The notes under the pieces: model-generated | Told to the model about the DNA's origin: nothing | What the model saw: the letters and a program-made list of their open reading frames with translations, nothing else | Database searches by the model: none | Translations under genes and position numbers: made by a program | Source: Nitrososphaeraceae archaeon | Lineage (GTDB): Archaea > Thermoproteota > Nitrososphaeria > Nitrososphaerales > Nitrososphaeraceae | Assembly (NCBI GenBank): GCA_016782225.1 | Contig: JADDOW010000074.1 | Span: 1 to 64,000, forward strand | Direction: 5' to 3' | DNA length: 64,000 nucleotides | Shown: positions 9,641 through 19,552 of the stretch, piece after piece | How the letters are laid out: the number at the start of each line of letters is the position of its first letter | How positions within the stretch are numbered: the stretch's first letter is position 1

Positions 9641-10381
9641 TCATTTTATCACTGTATCTTTATTGTCTGACGTCAAAAAATCATCTACTTTTGTTTGAAT
9701 TTGTTGAAATACTTGTTCAATATTTTTATTTCCATCTATGTTAATTAAGCTGTATCTTGATCTCATCTTTTCAAATTCTTTTTTTAATGCATATTGATAT
9801 TTTATAAAAGAATCATAAATGTCGTTGGAAATCCCAAGATCTGCTCCTGATTCATAGTAATCCAGAGAGTAGTTTTTTTGAAAAACTCTATGTATCAAAT
9901 TGTGTGAATCAACATCTAAATAAAACACCAGATCTGGTTCTATGGCAAAGCTAAACAAATTATGAAGCCAGTTTTTGTTTATTCCTCTAACAGAACTTCT
10001 TGCTATGAGTGTATAGATATACCTATCAGAAATTACAATAAAACCCGATTTTAGCGCTGGAATGATTTTGTTCTCTAGTTGGTCTGCAAAATCTGCAGCA
10101 TAATAGAGAGCCATGGTTCTTTTTCCCAACAAAAAATTTCTTTTTGCTTCTATGATTCCTTTGGAAATAAGGTCTGATCTTCTCAGCCCTGCATTTATTA
10201 CTGCGTGCCCATCACCTTCAAGTTTTGTTGTTATTTTTTGTATCTGGGTGCTTCTCCCCGAAGCGTCGGGACCCTCTACCACAATAAAAGACCCTTTTAT
10301 TTCTATGTCTTTGAGATATTTTATGCCCGATTTTATAAATTTTATTTTATTTTTCTTTTCAGTTGATTTTTTTAATATCAT
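9641..10381 (-). CDS. thymidylate-kinase-like P-loop kinase with altered Walker A
   Basis: 246 residues with the dTMP kinase layout: P-loop GPDASGRSTQ near residues 38-47, ISDRYIYT after the second strand, and EPDLVFYLDVD. The Walker A lysine is replaced by arginine (SGRST instead of SGKST), while the paralogue next door keeps lysine. A long basic N-terminal extension precedes the P-loop. The Lys-to-Arg change may weaken or alter catalysis, or the protein may be a non-catalytic partner of the neighbour. It lies 33 nt downstream of that paralogue. Confidence 0.75.
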   Translation of the reverse strand: MILKKSTEKKNKIKFIKSGIKYLKDIEIKGSFIVVEGPDASGRSTQIQKITTKLEGDGHAVINAGLRRSDLISKGIIEAKRNFLLGKRTMALYYAADFADQLENKIIPALKSGFIVISDRYIYTLIARSSVRGINKNWLHNLFSFAIEPDLVFYLDVDSHNLIHRVFQKNYSLDYYESGADLGISNDIYDSFIKYQYALKKEFEKMRSRYSLINIDGNKNIEQVFQQIQTKVDDFLTSDNKDTVIK

Positions 10382-10414
10382 TCTGTAATTTCACATCTTT
10401 ATGGTTAACTGTTT

Positions 10415-11104
10415 TTACTCCAACTTTTTTTTGTTATTTAATATCTTTAGAATGTGTTTTCTTGTTATGTTTTGTTGTTTTTCGATATCCATTGTCGCAT
10501 CAATTACCGTAAATTTTTCTGAGTCTACCATTGATTCATATTCATCAACAATTCTACCTTGAAATATTCTATAGCTTTCAAATGGATCTTTGCTTATATT
10601 TAAATCCATACCTGCTTCATAATGTTTTAACTTTGGCCTTCCTGAGATGATTCTATCAACCGCTATTTCAATTGGTATTCGAAAATAAAATACTATATCC
10701 GGTTGGATGGCATAATTATAGATGTTTTCCACCCATTTCCTGTCACATCCTCTTACAATGTCTCTTGCTAATGCAGTATAGACGTACCTGTCCGCAAGTA
10801 CAATGTATCCACCTCTTAATAGTGGGTAGACGTTTCTTTCATATCTATCTGCAAAATCTGTGGCATGAAGGAGGGAAAAAGTTGTGGGTGTCAATAAAGC
10901 CTTTTTCTTACCCTTGGAGGTGATTTCTTTAACAGATGCAGAAGAGTTCCATTCAGTAAGAAAAACATTATATCCCTTTGACCTTAACCATTTCTCTAAT
11001 AAATGTATTTGAGTTGACTTTCCTGAGCCGTCAATACCTTCAACTACTATAAGACTTCCAAAATCTTTCCTATCATTAATTTTGTATCTATTAGAAAAAT
11101 GCAA
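10415..11104 (-). CDS. thymidylate-kinase-like P-loop kinase
   Basis: 229 residues with a canonical P-loop GIDGSGKSTQ (residues ~23-32), ADRYVYTALARD and QPDIVFYFRIP, then a lid-like segment (GRPKLKHYEAGMDL). The general family phosphorylates dTMP to dTDP. The pair of unequal paralogues in tandem makes the exact substrate uncertain. It is the first gene of the minus-strand cluster running down to 6897, so its promoter should lie in the 430 nt gap above. Confidence 0.8.
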   Translation of the reverse strand: MHFSNRYKINDRKDFGSLIVVEGIDGSGKSTQIHLLEKWLRSKGYNVFLTEWNSSASVKEITSKGKKKALLTPTTFSLLHATDFADRYERNVYPLLRGGYIVLADRYVYTALARDIVRGCDRKWVENIYNYAIQPDIVFYFRIPIEIAVDRIISGRPKLKHYEAGMDLNISKDPFESYRIFQGRIVDEYESMVDSEKFTVIDATMDIEKQQNITRKHILKILNNKKKLE

Positions 11105-11537
11105 TAAAATACCTCTATATTCATAATATGTGTTATATTTACCAAAAATACTTTTCCCTTTGGCCCATTTCTAATCCTGACACTCTTTTGGCCAGTAATC
11201 GACCATTTCTTTGTCTTATGATGCGTAATACTTGTATATGTTTTTGTTAATTGTGTGCGTCATGTGTTACTTATCGGCTCTGTTCGCTTAAGGTTTTGTT
11301 TGTTAGTTTCTCTCCTCAGCATCGGTTGATTTTGTTGTGTTGAAAACGGTTATGTCGTTAAAATAACATTGATTTTTTACATAGTTTTTTTTTGTTTGCA
11401 TTTTTATCATTACTGACGATGAATTTTTTCCTTCATTTTTGCTGTTATTTTTTCTAGTATATCCATTAGAATCATAATAATAGCACTATCAAAGGAAATG
11501 CAATTATAATTTATTCTTTTAGATAAAGCAATCGGAT
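11105..11537. other. intergenic, divergent promoter region
   Basis: No coding frame with protein-like composition. The stretch separates the minus-strand kinase cluster from a plus-strand small gene and should contain promoters for both; I cannot single out one TATA box. Confidence 0.4.
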
Positions 11538-11834
11538 ATGAACTTGATATTTAAGTCTATTGCTATTTCATCTATTGTCTTTGTGATGATCCTATCCGCC
11601 GATAACCACTATATTAAATATATTTTCTCAGAGTCATTTTCAAGTCATAATCCTGCTTCTTTTTATTCAAATAGTTTTAAATCAAACCAAACTTCTTTAG
11701 ATACCGGTTGTGATTTCTTAAATCTTTGTGGAAAAAACATTGATAATAAATTAAGTGCGGTTAGTTTGCCTTTTAATAATAAAATTGTTGATATCTCTTA
11801 TCTCAATTCCTATCTGCAATTGCCATTTCCATAA
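11538..11834 (+). CDS. possible small secreted or anchored protein (98 aa)
   Basis: The first ~20 residues (IFKSIAISSIVFVMILSA) look like a signal peptide or membrane anchor. The rest is Ser/Asn-rich with two cysteines (CDFLNLC) and no known motif. It is isolated, converging on the DtxR-type regulator. Composition fits a short exported protein, but no family supports it. Confidence 0.4.
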   Translation: MNLIFKSIAISSIVFVMILSADNHYIKYIFSESFSSHNPASFYSNSFKSNQTSLDTGCDFLNLCGKNIDNKLSAVSLPFNNKIVDISYLNSYLQLPFP

Positions 11835-11902
11835 CTGTTTATACCTTTTAATAACAAACAACTATAGGATTAGGTTTTATTCTTATTGCTGTAAGTCGTC
11901 TA

Positions 11903-12268
11903 TCAGTTTTGGATCCTTTTTTTTAGTATCATTATAAATCTTTCAAGTTTTTTTATGGTTTGAGGATGAAGGTGGTGTTCTATTCCTTCGGCGTCTAAAT
12001 GCGCAGTTTCATTATCCACTCCGATCATCTTTAAAAACTCTACAAATAAACTGTGTTTTTCCTGGATGTTTTTTGCAATGTGAATGCCTTGAGATGTCAA
12101 TCTTAATCCCCTGTATTTCTCATAAATTAGATAGCTGTTCTCATCCAGTTTTTTTACCATCTTGGTTACACTTGGGGAACTGACGTTGAGATATTTGGAA
12201 ATGTCTGCAGTTGTAGCATATCCTTTTTGTTGAATCAGTTCATAGATTACTTCGAGATAGTCTTCCAT
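11903..12268 (-). CDS. DtxR/MntR-type metal-dependent transcription regulator
   Basis: 121 residues. Winged helix-turn-helix at residues ~1-60 (EDYLEVIYELIQ, TTADISKYLNVSSPSVTKMVKKL), then the dimerisation/metal region with AEGIEHHLHPQT, whose Glu and His residues match the metal ligands of MntR/DtxR proteins. It lacks the C-terminal SH3-like domain of full DtxR. These proteins sense Mn(II) or Fe(II) and repress metal uptake genes. A ruined ZIP-type metal transporter gene lies about 1 kb away on the same strand and may once have been a target. Confidence 0.85.
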   Translation of the reverse strand: MEDYLEVIYELIQQKGYATTADISKYLNVSSPSVTKMVKKLDENSYLIYEKYRGLRLTSQGIHIAKNIQEKHSLFVEFLKMIGVDNETAHLDAEGIEHHLHPQTIKKLERFIMILKKRIQN

Positions 12269-13239
12269 CCTATCTGTTCTAATTTAATTATCTTTTTTTT
12301 CGTTATGAGCACTACGAATACAGTCCAATCTTTTTTCAAATTGATTGTTCTTTATCCTTTGTGATTCGTCTATTGACAAACCATTTTGTTTAACTTTTCG
12401 TACAACATAATCCTTTCCCTTTTATGGGTCTAAAAAATGACCCAAGAATATCCATTTTAGATAGTTGTGAAATTAACTCAATTATAAACAGGCTCTGTTA
12501 TTTATTAGTGCAATAGGCGATAATCAATAAACTTTCTTTAGTGTTTCTTTGTACTTGTAATTATCTATGCCAGTTTATACTGTAGGACCTGTAGGTAAAT
12601 AACATGAATGCATGTTATGTAAAAGAAACTAGGATAATTTTGGTTATTGCTTCTACTGCGCGGGCTTTAAACAAAATCATAACACTAGATCTGTCTATTT
12701 TTTTAGTAATATCTCTGTCAAATTATGGGCTGTTTACTTCTCCTTCTTTGAATGAAAGGTCATTTTTTTATAAAAGTAAAAAAGAAATGACTAAGAAGAA
12801 AAAGTTAAACATGTTGTGATTGGGTATAATTTAGAATAAATGGATTGACGATACATGACAGACATATAAAATTTTTAATCGAAAGATTGTTTAATCCATG
12901 CATTTGGTTTCTTTTATTGGGGATTTTTCAAAAGTATTGATTGATTGATTTTGACGGTCTCAAATAGCTATAAAATAAAAAGCGATAACACCGTCACCAA
13001 CATCGACAAGAAAAGATGGGATTTATATTACCTTGGGGTAATCTTCTGCTGAATCCGTAACATATGTTCACCCTGCTAACCATTCTCTTCTTTCGTTTTT
13101 ATGAACATTCCGATCAGTTTCAAGGCGATTGTTACTGTTTACATTTAGTTTACCATCTGTTATTTTAACAATGCATTGCTTCTCTGAAAATATTTTACAA
13201 GTGCTTTTAGTTGATTTAACGTATACATGCATATCACCC
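12269..13239. other. intergenic between metalloregulator and ruined transporter gene
   Basis: Nearly 1 kb without a convincing gene. An open frame at 12604-12819 (plus) is low-complexity and Lys-rich at its end, so I do not accept it. Part of this stretch may be decayed sequence linked to the pseudogene at 13240-15880. Confidence 0.4.
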
Positions 13240-15880
13240 TCAGGATGGTATCGGCAATGATGTGGGGTACATAATTGCCATCACTATTACGAATCCTGAA
13301 ATAACGGGAGCACTTAGGAAAGATCGCTTCTTATTGTTCTCATTGTTGTTTTGATCATTGTTTTTATTGCTGTCTTTTACCATCATTGAGGCAATGGGGA
13401 ATACCACTTGAAATATCGCACCGGCGCCTATTGCCAAAAATATTATGGCAGCTAAAGGGGAATACATAAACCCACCAATCCATGCTCCTATAATCGTAGG
13501 GACTCCGGCTATTAATCCCATTAGCAATAGTTTTCGTATCTTGACTTTACCTGCCTTGGCCATTGGGGCTACTATAGCCAAACCCTAGGTGGTGTTGTGT
13601 AGTGTGAATCCAATTATTAAAAAAGTGCTAAATGCGACTTGACCTAACAGCACTGCAGCACCTATCGCCAAACCCTCACCGAAGTTGTGTAATCCTATGT
13701 CTATTGCTATCATCAAAGATATTGCTAGGGGCTTTGCCATCATTTCTTTTTCAGAGACTGGGTTAGGGGCAGGCAATAGTGTTGGTGTTGGTGACGGTGT
13801 TGTTACATTGGCATAGTGTGAATTTTTTATAGCCGTAGCGCGTTCAACGAGTTTTTCGGATATGTACAACAATGACAAAAATGAAATGATTGTAACCATT
13901 GCAATCAACACCTGGCCGTTAAAGGCTCCAGCAACATTTTCTCCCGAAATTTCATTTCCCTCCACTAGGGCATCTATACCCAAAAACACCAGCAGGCCGG
14001 CAGTAAGACTTAGGAAGAAACTGTACTTGTTTGTGCTCAGCCTTTTTATGAATGGGTACCACAAAAGACCTATCAATACGGGAATAACCCCAACATAAGT
14101 ACCAATGACTGCAAAAAAAGATGCTTGTTGTATATTTGGGGTAGGAGCCAGAGCCGCAGCTTCCACGCCCTTGCTAAATCTCGTGCCATCAGAAGTTGTA
14201 ATTCCAATATCATGAGGAACTCCTTCATTCCAATTGAAGGGTATTATGACTTTAGCTTCTGCTAGCCTTGGCAAAGTTTTACTTGGTTCAATTGCAGCTG
14301 CCGTTATTCTGTCATTCACGTCCGCCTGTGATATTTCAATTGTCTCAGGCCCTGTGTTTCTAATTAATGATATGATTTTACCCTCGTGAAATTCTTGTCT
14401 TTCAATGGTTAGATCAGGTAGTGGTGTTCCTGTTTAAGGATTGACTGTCCAGGACCAAAAAGAAAAACAATCATTCCTGCTAATACCACTAAAGGAATTA
14501 ATGCAATGACAACTGTTTTTGTTTTGCTAAACCTATTGTCGCTTTTATCATCATCACCAAAAGTATTTTCTTTTATTTTCTTTGCAGTATATACTACCTT
14601 CCCTTATTGCTCCATTAGCTAGGTTGGCCTTGCCGAGTAATGAATGCCACCTTTAAAATTAGAGGAGTTTGTTTCAATTTCATCTTTAGCATAAGAAGTA
14701 GTAGCATTATTATTAATCTCAGCTGGGTGGGGTGACTTTTCTCCACTATTCAGTGCCACGATATCTTGTTGACTTTTGGATTTTTTCACCAAAAACGAGC
14801 CTATCCAGCCTTTTTCTGCAAACTCTGTCTTGTGAGCCGAAACAAATAGGGGCCGGGATATTTATATGTAAATTCCAATATTCCCCTTTCACGCTGACTC
14901 ATTGTCACTATATCGGTGTACTCGTTAGGGGTTAGGCTGGTTCCACTGCTATAAAAGTTAAACATATTGGCATGCAAATGAAAATTGTTTATTTGGTCAA
15001 ACTCAAGCATGTTTGCCAAATATATCCGTATTAATCTGTCCTTTTCTATTTCAATGGGTTGGTGTATATAGTAATTGAAAATTCCTTTAACGGTGTAAAA
15101 GTTGTTTTCAGTGTCAAAATCCGTATCATATCCATTCATTACCATAACCATTTCGTCAGCCGGGGGCCTTGTTGTGTTTTTGGGGTCAACAATATACACT
15201 CCATAAAGACCTCATTGAATATGTTCTTCTAAAGGTTGTATGTGGCAATGATATGGAAAAACCCCAAAAAGGTTCGGCAATAAATTCATATACAAACTTC
15301 CCACCTGGTGCAACACCATTAAACACTCCGTCCATTTCTGATTTGTGTAATCCGTGGAAATGCATTGTGTGGGCATGTGAACCATTGTTTATGAAATTTA
15401 TTCTAACTATGTCTCCTTCTGTTGCTCTAATGGTTGGACCTGGGATCGTTCCGTTAAAAGTCCATGTATAAAAAAAACGCCAGGCTATATCTCCAGGTTC
15501 TTGTCTTGTGCAACTATTGTGAAATCTCTCACCGTTGTTCCATTTTCATTTGCAGAGACCCGCCCATAGTTAAACTCCCTTAGATATTCCGTAGGCTCTA
15601 TATCAGCTTTAGATCTAGAGTCTTGGTTCATAGAATCTAAAACATCGCCAGAGGTGTCAATAGAGCCATATCCACTCCCGTGCCCGCCAGCAACAACTTT
15701 TACATTTTTTTCCCCTTTCTCTTCATCCGAGCCATTTTGTGCAATGACATGAATCTGATTAACTGAAGACACAACAAGTGTTATGGTTATTACGGATAAT
15801 GCAAAAATTGAAATCAACAGTATTTCTGTCTTTGACAATAATGGATAATTGTTAAGGGAGATTATAAATGTTAGTCTCAT
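13240..15880 (-). pseudogene. decayed multicopper oxidase joined to a ZIP metal transporter
   Basis: Reading across frames gives one chain: signal/anchor helix (~15800-15880), two-domain copper oxidase with HTMHFHGLH, YHCHIQ and NNFHLHANMF, then, without a clear new start, a linker, a membrane helix near 14480, a short beta domain and a ZIP permease with HNFGEG and HNTT-stop-G. Disruptions: TAG 15485, frameshift in a T8 run ~15471-15478, inserted base ~15268, TGA 15212, deletion in the HAH copper motif ~14838, shifts ~14640, ~14592 and ~14433, and TAG 13585 at the glutamate of the second ZIP motif. An intact oxidase exists at 36903. The decay is real unless this stretch is badly sequenced; neighbouring genes are clean. 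Confidence 0.85.
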
Positions 15881-15902
15881 CTAAGATAATTAACTATAGT
15901 GA

Positions 15903-16274
15903 TTTAACAATAAGATTTATTTAATAAAGCCTTGTAAAATTTGTATTCGCAAAAAAAAAGTAAATAAGAAAAGAAATCTGTCTGCTTCAAATGATTTTTC
16001 AGAGTCTGATGTTGAATTTTTTTTAAGTAAAATTAAGGATGTTACACCATTTCCTAAGTTAAGGGATCTCAGAAAGATTTTAACGCCTCACTTAACATTG
16101 GATAAGATTAACGCTATATTGAGGTATTTGGAAAGATCTAATCTTATCATAATTGATTTAGATGGTAACATTGTGTGGATAAAAGAAAAAAATTTAAGGG
16201 AAGATTCTAATTTGATGGACATTGGAAAATTTTCAAATGATTTTTTGGAGTACTTTGGCAATTCTAAAAAATAA
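15903..16274 (+). pseudogene. winged-helix-like small protein without a usable start codon
   Basis: About 100 well-formed codons (e.g. SESDVEFFLSKIKDV, FPKLRDLRKILTPH, INAILRYLERSNLIIIDLDG) look like a small helix-turn-helix with a wing. In this frame, however, no ATG, GTG or TTG occurs between the upstream TGA (15900) and the conserved part. A TTG at 15941 lies in another frame just before a run of nine A (15951-15959); gain or loss of one A would join it. A TATA-like tract at about 15914-15925 suits that TTG. Either a slippage-prone gene, a sequencing slip or a recent frameshift. Confidence 0.5.
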
Positions 16275-16284
16275 ACTATTACAA

Positions 16285-16295
16285 ATATTTAAATT
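16285..16295 (+). promoter_or_regulatory. TATA-like box of the SPFH gene
   Basis: ATATTTAAATT centred about 28 nt before ATG 16318. The spacing fits a leaderless archaeal transcript and supports that ATG over upstream in-frame codons. Confidence 0.5.
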
Positions 16296-16317
16296 AAATT
16301 CAATCTATATATTACAT

Positions 16318-17325
16318 ATGGCTGGTATTTTTCGAAATAAACGAAATAGGCGTTATACTCCAGATGGCGAACCGTTAGAAGATGTTGGTGGTGGAGGGGG
16401 GTCCGGTTTATCCAGCCCTCTCCGAATAGCAATTCCTGCAATAATTGCAGTAATAGTTATCTTTGTTATTTTATCATCCAGCATAAAAATTGTTGATGCT
16501 GGTCACCGAGGTGTGTTGCTTAAGTTTGGTGCAGTAGACCCAGGTGTCTCATTAAGTGAGGGCCTTCATTTCGTTCTTCCTTTTAGAGATTCGATTCTCC
16601 AATTCGAAGTTAGAACACTAAAGATAGTTGAAAGTACAACCTCCGCATCAAAAGATCTTCAAAATGTAGCTACAGAAGTTGCGTTAAACTATCATGTAGA
16701 TCCTGACACGGTTCCTGCATTGTATAAACAGCTTGGATTTGATTATTCTAGCAGAGTTATAGTTCCTACTATTCAGGAATCAGTTAAGCAAGTTACCGCT
16801 CAATTCAATGCTGAAGAATTAATTACCAAAAGGGAACTCGTAAAAGATGAAATTGAAACCCAGATAACGGCTAGATTGTCTCCATATAACATAATTCTTG
16901 ATGCCATTTCAATCACTGATTTCGCATTCTCTGATCAGTTTGTCAGGGCTGTAGAGTCTAAAGTGGAAGCTGAGCAACGCGCATTACAAGCTCAAAACGA
17001 ACTTCGAAGAATACAAATTGAGGCGCAACAGGCTGAAGCCAGGGCCATAGGAGAACAAAGGGCAAATATTGCACAATCTGAAGGATTAAGGCAATCTAAC
17101 ATACTAAAGGCGCAAGGTGAATCCGAAGCTATTAGCATCATTGATAGACAACTTAGAAATAGCACCGGATACCTTGATTGGCTTAAATCTCAAAAATGGG
17201 ATGGACAGCTTCCATTAGTAACTGGCAATTCCGGTGGCGGCGGCGAAGGCGGTGGCGCAGGTAACGCGGGTGCAGTTCCATTTATAAATATCCCACTAGG
17301 AGAGAGAGCCAATTCCACTCGATAG
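16318..17325 (+). CDS. SPFH/band 7 (prohibitin/stomatin-like) membrane protein
   Basis: 335 residues. A basic N-terminus with a Gly-rich patch is followed by one membrane helix (~33-53), the band-7 domain (~55-240, with GHRGVLLKFG near its start), a long Ala/Glu/Gln-rich coiled coil (~220-290) and a Gly-rich C-terminal tail. Such proteins form ring-shaped scaffolds on the membrane and organise proteases or lipid domains. The frame is open from 16222, but the conserved part and the TATA spacing support ATG 16318. No partner protease gene is adjacent. Confidence 0.88.
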   Translation: MAGIFRNKRNRRYTPDGEPLEDVGGGGGSGLSSPLRIAIPAIIAVIVIFVILSSSIKIVDAGHRGVLLKFGAVDPGVSLSEGLHFVLPFRDSILQFEVRTLKIVESTTSASKDLQNVATEVALNYHVDPDTVPALYKQLGFDYSSRVIVPTIQESVKQVTAQFNAEELITKRELVKDEIETQITARLSPYNIILDAISITDFAFSDQFVRAVESKVEAEQRALQAQNELRRIQIEAQQAEARAIGEQRANIAQSEGLRQSNILKAQGESEAISIIDRQLRNSTGYLDWLKSQKWDGQLPLVTGNSGGGGEGGGAGNAGAVPFINIPLGERANSTR

Positions 17326-17865
17326 TAATTTTATTTTGAGTCGAACTAGAGTGTTATTATACTAATTTTTTTATTTTTAAATTATGCTGGTTGGATGGAC
17401 TGATGGTTTTTGTTTTATTGTTAGTGTTTGTTAAATGGATTAATCTTGGCACGATTTGTACATAAAAGCCGGAGATTTTTGGGCTATTCTTATTTAGAGT
17501 GTCTTACCATCCGGATACTTATTCATTGAATTGGTCGTCCTCTTGTTGCATAAATTACAATGGAACTTGTTGTTTTCTTATGCTTTATAGATATAATTTC
17601 TGCATTTTCTTTTTTTATGTTGCATGGATCTGTAAATCTCTTTTATAGGTGGATGAACTGTTCTAGTTAAATTTGGGGGTTTTAGCACGATAAGCTCGTG
17701 TAATTGTTACTTTTTTGTTGTATTTTGTTTAATAAAGCAATTGGTAAAAAATAAATTGGTTATTCGATTAAAAAAAAGATAATGTGAACGTGAATATCGT
17801 TTTGCCCACAATGTTGTTTTATGTAACCGTAATTAAAGTTTCAGTATTATTTTTTATGGCGTAAC
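17326..17865. other. intergenic, nothing recognised
   Basis: 540 nt of T-rich sequence downstream of two converging genes; likely holds terminators for both, no coding or RNA features seen. Confidence 0.4.
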
Positions 17866-19302
17866 CTAAATTACATCAACATCATGAGGCTGACTTTCTT
17901 TGTAGCCTGCCGCGGTAATCTTGATAAACTCTGCGTTTTCTTGCATTTCGCTAATTGTTTTTGCACCGCAATAACTTAAGCCAGACCTAACACCTCCAAC
18001 TAATTGCCGAATAATTTCTATTACGCTTCCCTTATACGGAACCATTGCTTCTACTCCTTCCGGTACAATGTCGTTTAAATCATCATTATCTATACTCATT
18101 CCTGCGTTTTCCCTATATTTTCTACCTAATGATGCAGAAAATGAAGCCATCCCTCTATACATCTTATACTTTTTACCGTTTTTAGTCAAAGTTTTACCTG
18201 GACTTTCATCCGTACCGCCAAACAGGCTTCCTATCATTACCGACGATGCTCCGGCAGCTAAAGCTTTGGTTAAATCTCCCGATGTCCTGGTACCTCCGTC
18301 AGAAATTATAGGGATGTCATATTCCTTTGCCGTTTTCGCGCTATCCCCTATTGCAGTTAATTGAGGAACGCCAGAACCTGTTACTATTCTTGTAATACAT
18401 ATAGAGCCTGAACCTACTCCTACCTTTACCGCGTCTACCCCTGCCTTTATTAAATCCTCTGTTCCTTTTTCAGTAGCTACGTTTCCTGCCATGAGCTCGC
18501 AGGTTGGGAATGCTTTTTTTATCATCTTTACTGTGTTGATTGCGTTATCGCTATGTCCATGGGCTATATCAACTACGATTATATCTGCCCCATTGTTTAA
18601 CAAATCCTCTGTTCTTTCAAGATAATCTCCCTTTACCCCTACTGCCGCGCCAACCAACAACCTTCCCTTTTTATCTTTTGAAGCATTAGGGTATTTTTCA
18701 ATTTTTAGTATATCTTTGCCTGTTATTAGCCCAAAGATTTTTTTCTCTTCATCAATTATGGGCAGTTTTTCGACTTTGTATTTATGTAGTATCTCTTTTG
18801 CTTGTTCTGTTGTTGTTCCGACTTTTGCCGAAATGACGTCTTTTGTCATTAGACTTGAAACTTCTGTGTTTAAATTTTTTTCAAATACTATGTCTCTTCT
18901 TGTTAAGATCCCACAAAGTCTTTTGTTGTTATCCTCCACTAACAAACCTGAAATACCTTTTTCTGACATAATCGTGTTGGCTTCTTTTATTGTGTTATTT
19001 GGACCTATTGTGTAAGGCTGCTCTATTATAACTGATTCACTTCTCTTTACCCTTAATACCTCTTTAACTTGATCCTCTATAGTCATAAACCTATGAATTA
19101 TTCCTATGCCTCCTTCTCTTGCCAATGCACTAGCCATGTCTGATTCAGTTACAGAGTCCATATTTGCACTGATTATTGGAATATTAATTTTGATATTGGC
19201 TGATAATTTTGTTTTTAAACTAGTTTGAGATCTTGAAACAATGGGTGATCTCTTTGGAACCAGAAGAACATCATCAAAGGTCAGACCTTCTTTGAAATGC
19301 AA
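17866..19302 (-). CDS. guaB: IMP dehydrogenase
   Basis: Oxidises IMP to XMP with NAD, the committed step to GMP. 478 residues: TIM-barrel start ([11 protein letters not shown]), a pair of CBS domains (~90-205), then the barrel core with [13 protein letters not shown] carrying the catalytic Cys, and the flap and Tyr regions ([21 protein letters not shown]). All family landmarks are present. It is a single gene; GMP synthase lies at 29968 and the AMP-branch enzyme directly upstream at 19553. Confidence 0.95.
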   Translation of the reverse strand: MHFKEGLTFDDVLLVPKRSPIVSRSQTSLKTKLSANIKINIPIISANMDSVTESDMASALAREGGIGIIHRFMTIEDQVKEVLRVKRSESVIIEQPYTIGPNNTIKEANTIMSEKGISGLLVEDNNKRLCGILTRRDIVFEKNLNTEVSSLMTKDVISAKVGTTTEQAKEILHKYKVEKLPIIDEEKKIFGLITGKDILKIEKYPNASKDKKGRLLVGAAVGVKGDYLERTEDLLNNGADIIVVDIAHGHSDNAINTVKMIKKAFPTCELMAGNVATEKGTEDLIKAGVDAVKVGVGSGSICITRIVTGSGVPQLTAIGDSAKTAKEYDIPIISDGGTRTSGDLTKALAAGASSVMIGSLFGGTDESPGKTLTKNGKKYKMYRGMASFSASLGRKYRENAGMSIDNDDLNDIVPEGVEAMVPYKGSVIEIIRQLVGGVRSGLSYCGAKTISEMQENAEFIKITAAGYKESQPHDVDVI

Positions 19303-19552
19303 TGTTACCTTTATCCTTAGTATTTGCTAGGATTATAAGCGTTTTCTTTTTGTTATGTTTTCATAAATGTATTATTGATTTTGTTATTATTGAGTTCCAA
19401 AGGGTTATTGTTAAATGCTGTGATAAAATTATGAGAATAGATAACAAGTAATATTTCAAATATGTTCTTCATTCCAATATTTATTCATTAAAAAGTTAAT
19501 AAATTAAAAAAGAATACTATATTTTAATTAATTTGTTTCTTTTCCCATGGTT

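Noticed and set aside
9477-9698. 73-codon plus-strand frame
   Set aside because: Antisense across the kinase end and the broken small ORF; Phe/Ser-rich composition typical of a shadow.
12604-12819. 71-codon plus-strand frame
   Set aside because: Low-complexity end, no family resemblance, and placement in a decayed-looking gap.
13585-13587. TAG in the ZIP motif as pyrrolysine or readthrough
   Set aside because: Several frameshifts and other stops occur in the same gene, and no pyrrolysine machinery is visible, so decay is the simpler reading.
15169-15471. 100-codon plus-strand frame
   Set aside because: It is the antisense of the oxidase pseudogene, whose copper motifs read on the minus strand.
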